Below, in pieces: positions 36,422-45,662 of a stretch of DNA of 64,000 nucleotides (its first letter is position 1; every line of letters starts with the position of its first letter). Origin of the DNA: Chitinophagales bacterium (GTDB lineage: Bacteria; Bacteroidota; Bacteroidia; Chitinophagales; Chitinophagaceae). A program made the translations under genes and the position numbers. The DNA lies in assembly GCA_015655015.1 (NCBI GenBank), contig JAATFV010000236.1, forward strand, positions 1 to 64,000. Reading direction: 5' to 3'. The notes beneath the pieces are model-generated. The model was given only the letters and a program-made list of their open reading frames with translations. It did not search any database and was not told the DNA's origin.

Positions 36422-37981
36422 TTAAATAACCTCATTTCTATAATCCATCGCTCCTTTTGTAAAGGCCAAAGCCAGCAAATGCACTTCCCTTCCCTGGTGC
36501 AGGAAAGGTTCATGATAACGCATTTTCTTTATTTGCGCCATCGCTTCTTTTAATGAGGAAGCAAGCACTTTTTTTGATTTCGCGTATTTTATTTCAATTA
36601 CGTACACTCTGTCTTTAAATGTAAGCACACTATCCGATCTTCCTATATTAGTATAACTTTCAGAACGCTGGTCAATGCCGGCTAAGTTCATCGTAAGCTG
36701 GAATAGGGCGTGGTAGTGTGATTCGGAAGGCAAATGCGTGTTATAGCCTATTTGCGAAAACAGGATGCGCAGGTTGTCAACGGCCTTGTCGACATCACCT
36801 TTATCAAAGCCATTCCTGATGTTTTTTGCCAGCACATGTATTTGATAATCAGATTGGCCGGTAAAATCAACCAGGATGCTTTCGCTTAACGCGATCCTAA
36901 CTTCTTCATTAGGTATTTGCAGCCAATAAGTAGCAGTTTTAAAGTCAGCTCTTTTTATAGTGAGATAACCTGTTTGAAAGCATAGAGGTACAATGTCCAT
37001 GTTTTCCAACGCCTGTTTGTTCGCGAAATTGATGTTTACTTCTATTTCCTTTTGTAGTAAAAGAGAGAAATCATTTTTACTTTTTAATAGCTTGATCAAA
37101 AAACCGGGTGTTCCTGTATTAAACCAATGCGGCTCAAAGTTTTTTTTATCTAAAAGCAGCAGCACCGAAAAGGGATTATATACAAATGTCTTTCCATTCC
37201 AGCTATAGCCATTATACCAATGTTTTATTTTAGCCAGCATTTCTGTATGAGTGATCTCATATTTTTCTGCCAGAACTGAAATATATTCGCCAAACCCGGT
37301 TTCAAGCTCTTGTTGGGTGTAACCGCAAATGTCCGTGTATTTATCATCTGTGGATATGTCATCCAGGTTATTGAGGCCTGAAAATATCGAAGTCTGGCTT
37401 ATTTTAGACACCCCGGTAAGTAATACGAAGCGTAAGTAAGCGCCCGAACTTTTAATAACGGTATAAAAACCCTGCAGGAATGCACGTATTTCGGTAGCGC
37501 GTTCCAGGTCGATAATGGCGTCTAATATCGGCTTGTCGTATTCATCTATCAATAGTATTACCTGTTTGCCGGTTTTTTCGTAAAGCAAACGAATGAATTC
37601 AGAAAAAATAATAACCGGATCTTCGTAGTCTAATTCAATAGCATAACCAGAAGCTATTCCTTTTAGCCCGACAGCCAGTGATTTTTTTAACGTGTCCAGG
37701 CTTTCAGCATTTCGCGACATATCCAGTAATATAACCGGATATCTCTCCCAATCGATCTTATCATAGATATACAGTCCTTCAAATAGCTCTTTACGTCCTT
37801 CAAATACAGCTTTAATGGTACTTAGCAGCAGGCTTTTGCCAAAACGCCGGGGGCGGCTGAGGAAATAATACCAGCTGCCGCTATCAATTAACCGGTGTAT
37901 GGATGCTGTTTTATCAATATATACACAATCTGCGGATTGCAAATTCTCAAAACTCTGCTGGCCGATGGGTAATTTCTTCAT
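36422..37981 (-). CDS. AAA-ATPase-like / PD-(D/E)XK nuclease-like protein (PF09820 + PF08011 type architecture)
   Basis: MKKLPIGQQSFENLQSADCVYIDKT, SRPRRFGKSLLLST (Walker A), VILLIDEYDKPI (Walker B), VYVIEIKYAKSKK (nuclease-like E-x-K). Start at MKKLPIG, not ORF start 38281. Confidence 0.9.
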   Translation of the reverse strand: MKKLPIGQQSFENLQSADCVYIDKTASIHRLIDSGSWYYFLSRPRRFGKSLLLSTIKAVFEGRKELFEGLYIYDKIDWERYPVILLDMSRNAESLDTLKKSLAVGLKGIASGYAIELDYEDPVIIFSEFIRLLYEKTGKQVILLIDEYDKPILDAIIDLERATEIRAFLQGFYTVIKSSGAYLRFVLLTGVSKISQTSIFSGLNNLDDISTDDKYTDICGYTQQELETGFGEYISVLAEKYEITHTEMLAKIKHWYNGYSWNGKTFVYNPFSVLLLLDKKNFEPHWFNTGTPGFLIKLLKSKNDFSLLLQKEIEVNINFANKQALENMDIVPLCFQTGYLTIKRADFKTATYWLQIPNEEVRIALSESILVDFTGQSDYQIHVLAKNIRNGFDKGDVDKAVDNLRILFSQIGYNTHLPSESHYHALFQLTMNLAGIDQRSESYTNIGRSDSVLTFKDRVYVIEIKYAKSKKVLASSLKEAMAQIKKMRYHEPFLHQGREVHLLALAFTKGAMDYRNEVI

Positions 37982-38045
37982 TATACCACGAAAATACTGG
38001 CATTTTTTTATTTTAACGGAACTCCATAAGGCCAAACTATTTTTT

Positions 38046-38076
38046 TTTGTCGTTTTCCCAACAATTAGTATGTTTG
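38046..38076 (+). promoter_or_regulatory. Bacteroidota-type promoter of the ROK-fusion gene
   Basis: TTTG (38046-49) - 19 nt - TATGTTTG (38069-76). Confidence 0.6.
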
Positions 38077-38135
38077 AACATTCGTACTTATTGTACAGAA
38101 AACGGAAAACCTCACTCCAAACTATGCTCAGACGT

Positions 38136-40892
38136 ATGAATAAAAAGGTGATTTTAGGAGTAGATATCGGTGGATCACATATTTCCGCCGCATTAGTAGA
38201 TGCCACGGATGGTAGATTACTCCAGAATACTTTTTCCAAAGAAAAAGTCGATGCGCACGAAGAAGGCGGTGTTATCATCACCCGGTGGGTTCATACTATG
38301 CGCAGCACGCTGGAGAAAATGCCATCGGCCGATCTGCAGGGAATCGGTATCGCCATGCCCGGGCCTTTCAATTACGAACAGGGGGTAGCTCAGATCGACG
38401 GCGTTCATAAATACGGGGGCCTCTACGGAATGAATATAGGGGCGGCCTTGAAAAACCAGCTGGATATCTGTGATGACTTCCCCCTCGTTTTCGAGAACGA
38501 CGCCGCCTGCTTCGGCCTGGGGGAAAGCTTCTCCGAAGAGGCCGCCTCCTGCCGCAGGATCATCGCGATCACCTTAGGCACCGGTTACGGAGCCACCTTC
38601 ATCGAAGATCACCGCATCCTTAAAGAAGGGGAGGGTATCCCTCCCGGCGGACTATTGTATAATACTCCCTTCGGAGGCGGAATAGCCGAAGACTATATCT
38701 CCGCCAGAGGGATCAGCTCCGAATATGATAAATTATCCGGTAACGGGAAAAAAGAGCCCCGCGAAATAGCAGAGCGGGCCTTCCTGTTTAATGACGCTGC
38801 TGCCCGACAGGTATTTGCGGACTTTGGAGCCAACCTGGCCGCCAGTTTGTTGCCCTGGATCCGGTCTTTTAAAGCGGACGGTATCGTCCTGGGTGGAAAT
38901 ATCAGCCAGGCCCATCCGCTCTTCCTTCCCGCCCTTCGCTCGGTCCTGGAACAGGACCACATTCATTGCAAACTTATCCTTTCCGGAAATATGGAATTAT
39001 CTGCCATCTCCGGAGCCGCTCATTTAATACCTATGGCTACTTTATCAAAGAATAAAAAGGACTGGCGGAAATCCTCCCAACCCCTGATGCCCCAACACGC
39101 TCCAACCGCAACAACTACACCGGGCGGGTACGATCTCTACCCTTTTCGCCGCCTGGACAACGACTCCATCTTTTCAGGATATGCCTCCCTGGCCGAATGG
39201 ATCACCCGTCAAAAGGCCGTGATCATCGATGGCTATATCGGCAACGACTGGACCGCTATACGGGAACAATTAACTGCAGACCTCGATCAACGATCCATCC
39301 GGGTCATCTGGTATGAAACTTTTGCTTTCGAAAAAAACGAACAGCAAATAGAAGAGATGGTCAGTCCCTTCCTCGGAGAACCGGGTGACGTCTGGGGCAA
39401 AAAAACGTCTCTCTCCCTGCAGGATTTCTACCAGGATCGGATTTCGGCTATCCAGCCTGCCAGGAACTATGACTGCACCATCATCATCGGGGTAGGGGCC
39501 GCCTTATGCGGCTGGGACGCTCCCATAGTTTATATCGACCTTCCAAAGAATGAATTGCAATACCGCATGCGTGCAGCCTCCATTACCAACCTGGGCAGCA
39601 CGGCAAGAGTCAGCACCGCTGCTGCCGGTGCCATCCTGGCAAATAGCAGCAACGGTCCTGCGAATCCTTCCCCGGTTATAACGTCCCCTGCGGAAATGTA
39701 CAAACGATATTATTTCGTCGACTGGGTAGTGCTGAACGCCCACCGCCAAAAAATAAAGGATAGGATCGCTATTGTAGCAGATGGCCAATGGAAAGAAGAT
39801 ATCTCCTGGGCTCCCATGTCCTCCATTACAAAAGGCCTGCAGACAGCTGCAAACAACGTGATCAGGGTCCGGCCCTGGTTTGAAGCAGGCACCTGGGGCG
39901 GCCAGTGGTTGAAACGCCATATTCCCACCCTTCCGCAGGACGAGATCAACTATGCCTGGTCCTTTGAGCTGATCGTCCCGGAAAACGGCCTGGTCTTCGA
40001 AAGCGGCGGCAACTTATTGGAATTGTCCTTTGACTGGCTGATGGAACAGGAAACAAGCAACATCCTGGGAAAAGACTCCGCCCGTTTCGGCACGGAATTT
40101 CCCATCCGTTTTGACTTCCTCGACACCTTTGACGGCGGCAATCTCTCCATCCAATGTCACCCCACCCTGAATTATATCCAAAAGAATTTCGGAGAGAACA
40201 TCACCCAGGATGAGACCTATTATATCCTGGATTGTGAAAAGGACGCCGGAGTGTGGCTGGGCTTCCAGGATAACATCTACCCTCAGGAATTCCGGGCCGT
40301 GCTGGAAAACAGCGTAATGGAGAACCAGCCCGTTGACATGGAAAAATATGTACAGCATCATCCTGCACACCGGCATGACCTCTTCCTTATTCCGAACGGC
40401 ACCGTCCACAGCTCAGGAAAAAACAACCTCGTCCTGGAGATCAGCGCTACCCCCTACATCTTTACCTTTAAAATGTACGACTGGCTGCGACTGGACCTCA
40501 ACGGCGAACCCCGCCCTATCAACATCGGGCATGCGTTCAATAACCTTAATTTCGAACGGAAAGGGGAGAAGGTAGAAAAGGAGCTGATCTCTCATCCATA
40601 TTTAATTGAAGAAAAGAACGGCTGCCGGCTAGTTCACCTGCCCACCCATGCCGAACATTTTTATGATGTACATCGCATAGAATTCGAAAAGGAAGCGGAC
40701 ATTGACACCAACGGTAAATGTCATGTTCTCATGGTCGTGGAAGGTCAGTCCGTGTCGGTCCGTACGGCCGGTGGAGAAACACACCGGTTCAGCTATGCGG
40801 AAACTTTCGTCATCCCCGCGGCAGCGAACAGCTACCGGCTGATCAATGAAGGAAATTCACCCATCAAAATAATAAAAGCTTTTATCAAATAA
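38136..40892 (+). CDS. Fusion: ROK-family sugar kinase + uridine-kinase-like middle segment + class I mannose-6-phosphate isomerase-like domain
   Basis: N-term VILGVDIGGSHISAALVD...ITLGTGYGATFIE; middle AVIIDGYIGNDWTAIREQL...; C-term RPWFEAGTWGGQWLKRHI...IQCHPTLNYIQKNFG...DLFLIPNGTVHSSGKNNLVLEIS. Confidence 0.8.
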   Translation: MNKKVILGVDIGGSHISAALVDATDGRLLQNTFSKEKVDAHEEGGVIITRWVHTMRSTLEKMPSADLQGIGIAMPGPFNYEQGVAQIDGVHKYGGLYGMNIGAALKNQLDICDDFPLVFENDAACFGLGESFSEEAASCRRIIAITLGTGYGATFIEDHRILKEGEGIPPGGLLYNTPFGGGIAEDYISARGISSEYDKLSGNGKKEPREIAERAFLFNDAAARQVFADFGANLAASLLPWIRSFKADGIVLGGNISQAHPLFLPALRSVLEQDHIHCKLILSGNMELSAISGAAHLIPMATLSKNKKDWRKSSQPLMPQHAPTATTTPGGYDLYPFRRLDNDSIFSGYASLAEWITRQKAVIIDGYIGNDWTAIREQLTADLDQRSIRVIWYETFAFEKNEQQIEEMVSPFLGEPGDVWGKKTSLSLQDFYQDRISAIQPARNYDCTIIIGVGAALCGWDAPIVYIDLPKNELQYRMRAASITNLGSTARVSTAAAGAILANSSNGPANPSPVITSPAEMYKRYYFVDWVVLNAHRQKIKDRIAIVADGQWKEDISWAPMSSITKGLQTAANNVIRVRPWFEAGTWGGQWLKRHIPTLPQDEINYAWSFELIVPENGLVFESGGNLLELSFDWLMEQETSNILGKDSARFGTEFPIRFDFLDTFDGGNLSIQCHPTLNYIQKNFGENITQDETYYILDCEKDAGVWLGFQDNIYPQEFRAVLENSVMENQPVDMEKYVQHHPAHRHDLFLIPNGTVHSSGKNNLVLEISATPYIFTFKMYDWLRLDLNGEPRPINIGHAFNNLNFERKGEKVEKELISHPYLIEEKNGCRLVHLPTHAEHFYDVHRIEFEKEADIDTNGKCHVLMVVEGQSVSVRTAGGETHRFSYAETFVIPAAANSYRLINEGNSPIKIIKAFIK

Positions 40893-40913
40893 ACAGCTAA
40901 AAAACGATTGCTT

Positions 40914-42317
40914 ATGCCTGACGGGCAAACAACTTTGCATAAAAAATATCTCTTCCTGGTCTGCTTCATCGCGGCCATGGGCGGATTCCTCTTCGGCTTT
41001 GATACGGCGGTGATCTCCGGCGCCCTGTCTTTCGTGGTAGCCGACTTTCATTTCGACGCCCTGATGGAAGGCTGGTTCGTCAGCTCCGCGTTGCTGGGCT
41101 GTATTATCGGCGTGGCCTTCAGCGGAAAGCTCAGCGACGTATACGGCCGGAAAAAAATCATGTTGCTTTCAGCCGGACTCTTCTTTCTGTCCGCCATCGG
41201 CTGCATGCTGGCCGGCAACGCGACGATCCTTATCGGGTTCCGGCTGATAGGAGGACTGGGCATCGGCGTGGCTTCGATGATCTGTCCCCTCTACATCTCC
41301 GAGTTCTCTCCCCCGGCATTCCGGGGAAGAATGGTAGCCCTCTATCAGCTGGCGATCACCATTGGTATCGTGGCCGCGTATTTCTCCAATGCTTACCTGT
41401 TACGGCTTTCAGGCAACGAATCTTTACAGGGCTGGCTGCATTTCCTCATCGTTCAGGATACCTGGCGCTCGATGATCGGCGTGGGGCTTGTGCCGAGTTT
41501 CATTTTCCTGGTTTGCCTCTTCATCGTTCCGGAATCGCCCCGCTGGCTCCTGCTGAAAGGAAAAGAGCAGCTGGCCTTTCAATACCTGGAGAAGCTCAAT
41601 TCCCAGGCCGTCGCCCGCGAAGAGATCCTGTATATTCAGAACTCTTTAAAACAAGACGCCGGCACGCTCGGACAGCTCTTTTCCAAAGCCTACCGTATTC
41701 CCCTGATCATCGGTCTGTCCCTGCCTTTTCTCTCGCAGGTATCCGGCATTAATGCCGTCATCTATTATGGCCCGGCCATCCTGGATAAGGCAGGTTTTTC
41801 TCTCGGGGATGCCCTGGGAGGGCAGGTGATCATCGGTTTCGTCAACGTCCTGTTCACCTTCGTAGCGATCTTTACCGTAGACAAATGGGGGAGAAAGCCC
41901 TTGCTGTTCACCGGCATCGCCGGCGCTGTGATCTCCCTGGTGATCATCGGGATCCTGTTCCGGTCGGACAACGTACAAGGTCCCTGGGTATTGATCTTTA
42001 TCCTGCTCTTCATTGCCTGTTTTGCCTTTTCTTTCGGCCCTGTTTGCTGGATCGTCGTCAGCGAGATCTTCCCGGGCGCTGTCAGAGGACAGGCCATGTC
42101 CCTGGCAACCTTATCGCTGTGGATAGCTAACTTCTTCGTGGGACAGCTGACGCCGATGATGCTCAAGAGTCCGCACTGGGGGCCTTCTGCAACCTTCTGG
42201 ACTTTCGCGGCTCTTTGTGCACCGGGATTCTGGCTTACCTGGAAGCTGATCCCCGAGACAAAAGGAAGATCCCTTGAACAGATCGAACAGGCCTGGAGAA
42301 AGGCAAAGGATATTTAA
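40914..42317 (+). CDS. Sugar porter family MFS transporter
   Basis: GFLFGFDTAVISGAL, GRKKIMLLSAGLF, PESPRWLL, PETKGRSLEQIE. Confidence 0.93.
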   Translation: MPDGQTTLHKKYLFLVCFIAAMGGFLFGFDTAVISGALSFVVADFHFDALMEGWFVSSALLGCIIGVAFSGKLSDVYGRKKIMLLSAGLFFLSAIGCMLAGNATILIGFRLIGGLGIGVASMICPLYISEFSPPAFRGRMVALYQLAITIGIVAAYFSNAYLLRLSGNESLQGWLHFLIVQDTWRSMIGVGLVPSFIFLVCLFIVPESPRWLLLKGKEQLAFQYLEKLNSQAVAREEILYIQNSLKQDAGTLGQLFSKAYRIPLIIGLSLPFLSQVSGINAVIYYGPAILDKAGFSLGDALGGQVIIGFVNVLFTFVAIFTVDKWGRKPLLFTGIAGAVISLVIIGILFRSDNVQGPWVLIFILLFIACFAFSFGPVCWIVVSEIFPGAVRGQAMSLATLSLWIANFFVGQLTPMMLKSPHWGPSATFWTFAALCAPGFWLTWKLIPETKGRSLEQIEQAWRKAKDI

Positions 42318-42387
42318 TAAAGGAGAGCTAAATAATCCAGGCGGGAAAATGTAAAATAAAAAGACCTGGTCGTCAAAATAAATCCTC

Positions 42388-44778
42388 ATGAGAATAGAAC
42401 TAAAGTATTATGTTCTGCTGCCAATATTGCTCCTGGTTACAGGGGCTGCAACCGCACAGGACCTGTTAAAGTATGTCAACCCGGAAATCGGCACGGCGCA
42501 TAGCCGCTGGTTTTTTTATACCCCGGCTGCCGTACCCGAAGGAATGGCTAAGCTGGCCCCCTCGACCAACGGCCATTATGGCAATCCCAGCGGTTGGGAA
42601 GCAGTAGGATATGACACCCGTCAGAACTCTATTGAAGGATTTGTTCACTTCCACGAATGGCAGGTAGGCGGTATCAGCTTTATGCCCACCAATGGGCCGC
42701 TGGTGGTCCGGCCCGGTGAGCTGGATAGCTCCCATAGCGGTTACCGTTCTCAATTTGACCGCAGGAACCAGATCGCAGAACCGGGTTATTATAAGGTGCT
42801 GCTGGACGATTATCATATCACGGCTGAACTGACGGCGACTAAACGGGTAGGTTTTCATCGTTATACCTTCCCGGCCAGTGAACAGTCGCACATCATTCTC
42901 GACATCGGGAACAAACAGGGGGAAAGCGGGGAGGTGACCGATGCCGGCATACACATGATCGACGATAGGCATTTTGAAGGTTTTGTGGATACCTATCCCA
43001 AGTATGTCCACCTCTTCGATCCGGAAGGAAAAGTTTCTATGTATTTTTATGGGGAGCTTAGCAAGAAGCCCGGCAGTGTAGGATCTTTTACAGCGAATGG
43101 CATCACGGAACAAAACAGCTCGGCCAAAGGCAAAGGCGCCGGGTTATTCCTGAACTATACGACCACGGAGAACGAGACCATCGAAATCAAGGTCGGGCTC
43201 TCGTACACCTCCACGGACAATGCCCGGCTCAATTTGAGAGCGGAAGCGGATCTCCTTTCCTTTGACCAGGCCAGGCAAAAAGCACAGGCGACCTGGCAGC
43301 AGGAGCTGGGTAAAATAGTGGTGGAAGGAACAGACGAATCCAATAAAACCAAATTTTATACGGGTTTATTCCATGCCCTGCTGGGCCGTGGGGTCGCCAG
43401 CGATGTAAATGGCGCTTACCCCAAACATGCAGGCCTTACAGGGCATCTGCAGGTCATTGCGGCAGACAAAACAGGCCTTACCAGCAAGCCCGGTTCTGTC
43501 GGCAAACCCGCCTGCAATTTCATCAATACAGACGCCGTTTGGGGCGCCTATTGGAACCTGACCCAGCTTTGGTCATTATCCTACCCGTCTTACTATGAAG
43601 ATTTTGTCCATACCCAGTTACAGATCTACAAAGACAAAGGTTGGTTTGGCGATGGGATCGCCAACAGTGAATATGTATCCGGGGTCGGCACCAACCTGGT
43701 CGGTCTCACCATTGCAGCCGCCTGGCAAGTCGGCATCCGGGATTATGATGGCGACCTCGCTTACCGGGCTGTCAGGGACAACGAGCTGGGATGGAAGAAT
43801 AGAAAGCCAGGTTCCGGTAAAATGGATACCAGGGCGTTTGTAGAATATGGCTATTCTCCATTCCTGGAGGAAGACAGGACCGATTCGACCGGCGCCCATT
43901 TCTCGGCCTCTCACACGCTTGAATACAGCTTCAGCGCTTTTGCCGCCGCCCAGATGGCCCGGTCCCTGGGTAAAAAGGACGATTATGAAAAGCTGATCCG
44001 GTACTCCAATGGCTGGCGAAACCTCTACAATCCTGCCAATAAGCTGCTCCAGCCGAAAAAGGCCGATGGAACTTTTATAGACAAATTCGATCCGTACGCA
44101 CCCTGGCGGGGGTACCAGGAAGGCAATGCCATGCAGTATACTTTTTATGTGCCCCAGAACCCGGCGGCATTAATCTCGACGCTGGGTAAGGATTACTTCA
44201 ACACCAACCTCAATGATATCTTTGAAAAGTCAGAGAAAGATGGTTTTGGCGGGGGGAAGACCATCAACGCATTTGCCGGGATAACTTCCATTTACAATCA
44301 TGGGAATGAGCCCAGCCTGCATATCAGCTGGCTCTTTAATTTCTCCGGCCGTCCCTGGCTGACGCAAAAGTGGACGAGAGCGATCAGCGATGAGTTTTAT
44401 GGCATCGAGCCGATCCATGGATATGGTTATGGGCAGGACGAAGACCAGGGACAGCTGGGGGCCTGGTATATCATGACGGCGCTTGGCCTGTTTGACGTAA
44501 AAGGTTTTACCGATCGCCGGCCAGTCGTCGAGCTGGGCAGCCCGGTTTTTGCGAAGGCTTCCATCCAATTAGGTAATGGAAAAAAACTGACGATCGTAAC
44601 AAAGAACAGCGCTGCTAATAACGTATATGTTCAATCCGCTGAATGGAATGGCCGGCCTTTGGACAATTGCTGGCTCTACAGAGACGAGCTGATGAAAGGC
44701 GGAAAGCTCGTATTTGTGCTGGGTGATCAGCCCAATAAGAGCTGGGGCATTAAAATACCACCGCCTTCCGAACAATAA
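42388..44778 (+). CDS. GH92-type alpha-mannosidase
   Basis: YVNPEIGTA...VPEGMAKLAPSTNG...GFVHFHEWQVGG; ARSLGKKDDYEKL; GYGYGQDEDQGQLGAWYIMTALGLF. Confidence 0.92.
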   Translation: MRIELKYYVLLPILLLVTGAATAQDLLKYVNPEIGTAHSRWFFYTPAAVPEGMAKLAPSTNGHYGNPSGWEAVGYDTRQNSIEGFVHFHEWQVGGISFMPTNGPLVVRPGELDSSHSGYRSQFDRRNQIAEPGYYKVLLDDYHITAELTATKRVGFHRYTFPASEQSHIILDIGNKQGESGEVTDAGIHMIDDRHFEGFVDTYPKYVHLFDPEGKVSMYFYGELSKKPGSVGSFTANGITEQNSSAKGKGAGLFLNYTTTENETIEIKVGLSYTSTDNARLNLRAEADLLSFDQARQKAQATWQQELGKIVVEGTDESNKTKFYTGLFHALLGRGVASDVNGAYPKHAGLTGHLQVIAADKTGLTSKPGSVGKPACNFINTDAVWGAYWNLTQLWSLSYPSYYEDFVHTQLQIYKDKGWFGDGIANSEYVSGVGTNLVGLTIAAAWQVGIRDYDGDLAYRAVRDNELGWKNRKPGSGKMDTRAFVEYGYSPFLEEDRTDSTGAHFSASHTLEYSFSAFAAAQMARSLGKKDDYEKLIRYSNGWRNLYNPANKLLQPKKADGTFIDKFDPYAPWRGYQEGNAMQYTFYVPQNPAALISTLGKDYFNTNLNDIFEKSEKDGFGGGKTINAFAGITSIYNHGNEPSLHISWLFNFSGRPWLTQKWTRAISDEFYGIEPIHGYGYGQDEDQGQLGAWYIMTALGLFDVKGFTDRRPVVELGSPVFAKASIQLGNGKKLTIVTKNSAANNVYVQSAEWNGRPLDNCWLYRDELMKGGKLVFVLGDQPNKSWGIKIPPPSEQ

Positions 44779-44799
44779 AAAACAGGAAATTCATATTTT

Positions 44800-44832
44800 T
44801 TTGGGCTGTAATTCGATCTTTTCCTATATTTG
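44800..44832 (+). promoter_or_regulatory. Promoter of tRNA-Leu
   Basis: TTTG (44800-03) - 21 nt - TATATTTG (44825-32). Confidence 0.6.
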
Positions 44833-44889
44833 CACCCCTGAATGACGGGAAGCCAGCGGCGAAAGCCAATGTCTTTCAACAAGTTAGAT

Positions 44890-44973
44890 GCCCAGATGGC
44901 GAAATTGGTAGACGCACTGTGTTCAGGTCGCAGCGTGGGCAACCGCGTGTAGGTTCGAATCCTATTCTGGGCA
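44890..44973 (+). tRNA. tRNA-Leu (anticodon CAG); CCA not encoded
   Basis: Acceptor GCCCAGA/TCTGGGC, anticodon loop TTCAGGT on CTGTG/CGCAG stem, long variable arm, T-loop GGTTCGAATCC. Confidence 0.95.
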
Positions 44974-44976
44974 CAT

Positions 44977-45011
44977 AATAGCCTTGTAAATAATTGATTT
45001 ACAAGGCTATT
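44977..45011 (+). terminator. Terminator hairpin immediately after tRNA-Leu
   Basis: AATAGCCTTGTAAAT-AATTG-ATTTACAAGGCTATT, perfect 15-bp arms followed by TTTC. Confidence 0.75.
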
Positions 45012-45066
45012 TTCGTTGGGCCTATGTCAAATTTTCCCGCTTTTTTTCGCTTTCTCCCTTATTTAT

Positions 45067-45155
45067 TGACACGTAAATGACACACGCCATGACACACCAA
45101 ATCGCCGGATTTTTACCCATTATTCGGGGGCTTGCCACACGAATTGTCACACACC
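45067..45155. repeat. Cluster of five TG(A/C/T)CACA-type direct repeats downstream of tRNA-Leu
   Basis: TGACACG (45067), TGACACACG (45078), TGACACACC (45090), TGCCACACG (45133), TGTCACACACC (45145); spacings 11, 12 and 12 within sub-clusters. Confidence 0.6.
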
Positions 45156-45347
45156 AGGACAGGGGGTACATTGTTCACTTTGGCACAAAGCCGACACCGA
45201 ACCTACACACGTATTGACAACAGCCTTTACAGGCTGGCAGTCCCTATCCCTGACTCTAAAAAAAGACGAAAAAAAGGTTCGTAAAGGATCCGTTGATTCT
45301 TTCCGCTTTTTATCACTTTTGGGTGCAACCGAAAAAAGAGGCAACCG

Positions 45348-45491
45348 ATGCCTTTATTAGATAACTTTACGGGCGAAACACCTGCTAACTATTTTCTGTA
45401 TTTCAGGCGGGTAATCAAGGCTGGAACAAAAGATAGTTACTGGAGATACAACCCTTCCATACTAAATGCGTTAGTGTTTTGTAGAATTTGA
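45348..45491 (+). pseudogene. Tyrosine recombinase/integrase fragment (SAM-like N-terminal domain) relic
   Basis: MPLLDNFTGETPANYFLYFRRVIKAGTKDSYWRYNPSILNALVFCRI*; resembles the TGxTPxxYFxxFKRVxKxATKDxYxRxNP segment of Bacteroidota integrases; no catalytic domain follows. Confidence 0.6.
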
Positions 45492-45662
45492 GGAGATTGG
45501 ATTCCTGATGTATTAATCCACCGAGCCTTTAATGGATTTCCTGAAAAAAACCAGGGATAAGGAATCATGTCAAATCGCATCACTCTATGATTCTCTTCCG
45601 GAGGGCCTTGCTGCCTATAAAATTTTTTAGAGAAGGATACACGTTAATCTACTTTATCATTT

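Noticed and set aside
37899-38281. Overlap between the AAA-ATPase ORF and the ROK-fusion ORF
   Set aside because: Start sites at 37981 (minus) and 38136 (plus) are far better supported and leave a promoter-bearing gap.
44977-45011. Inverted repeat after tRNA-Leu as an att site or transposon end
   Set aside because: Perfect stem-loop at the tRNA 3' end followed by T residues is best explained as a terminator.
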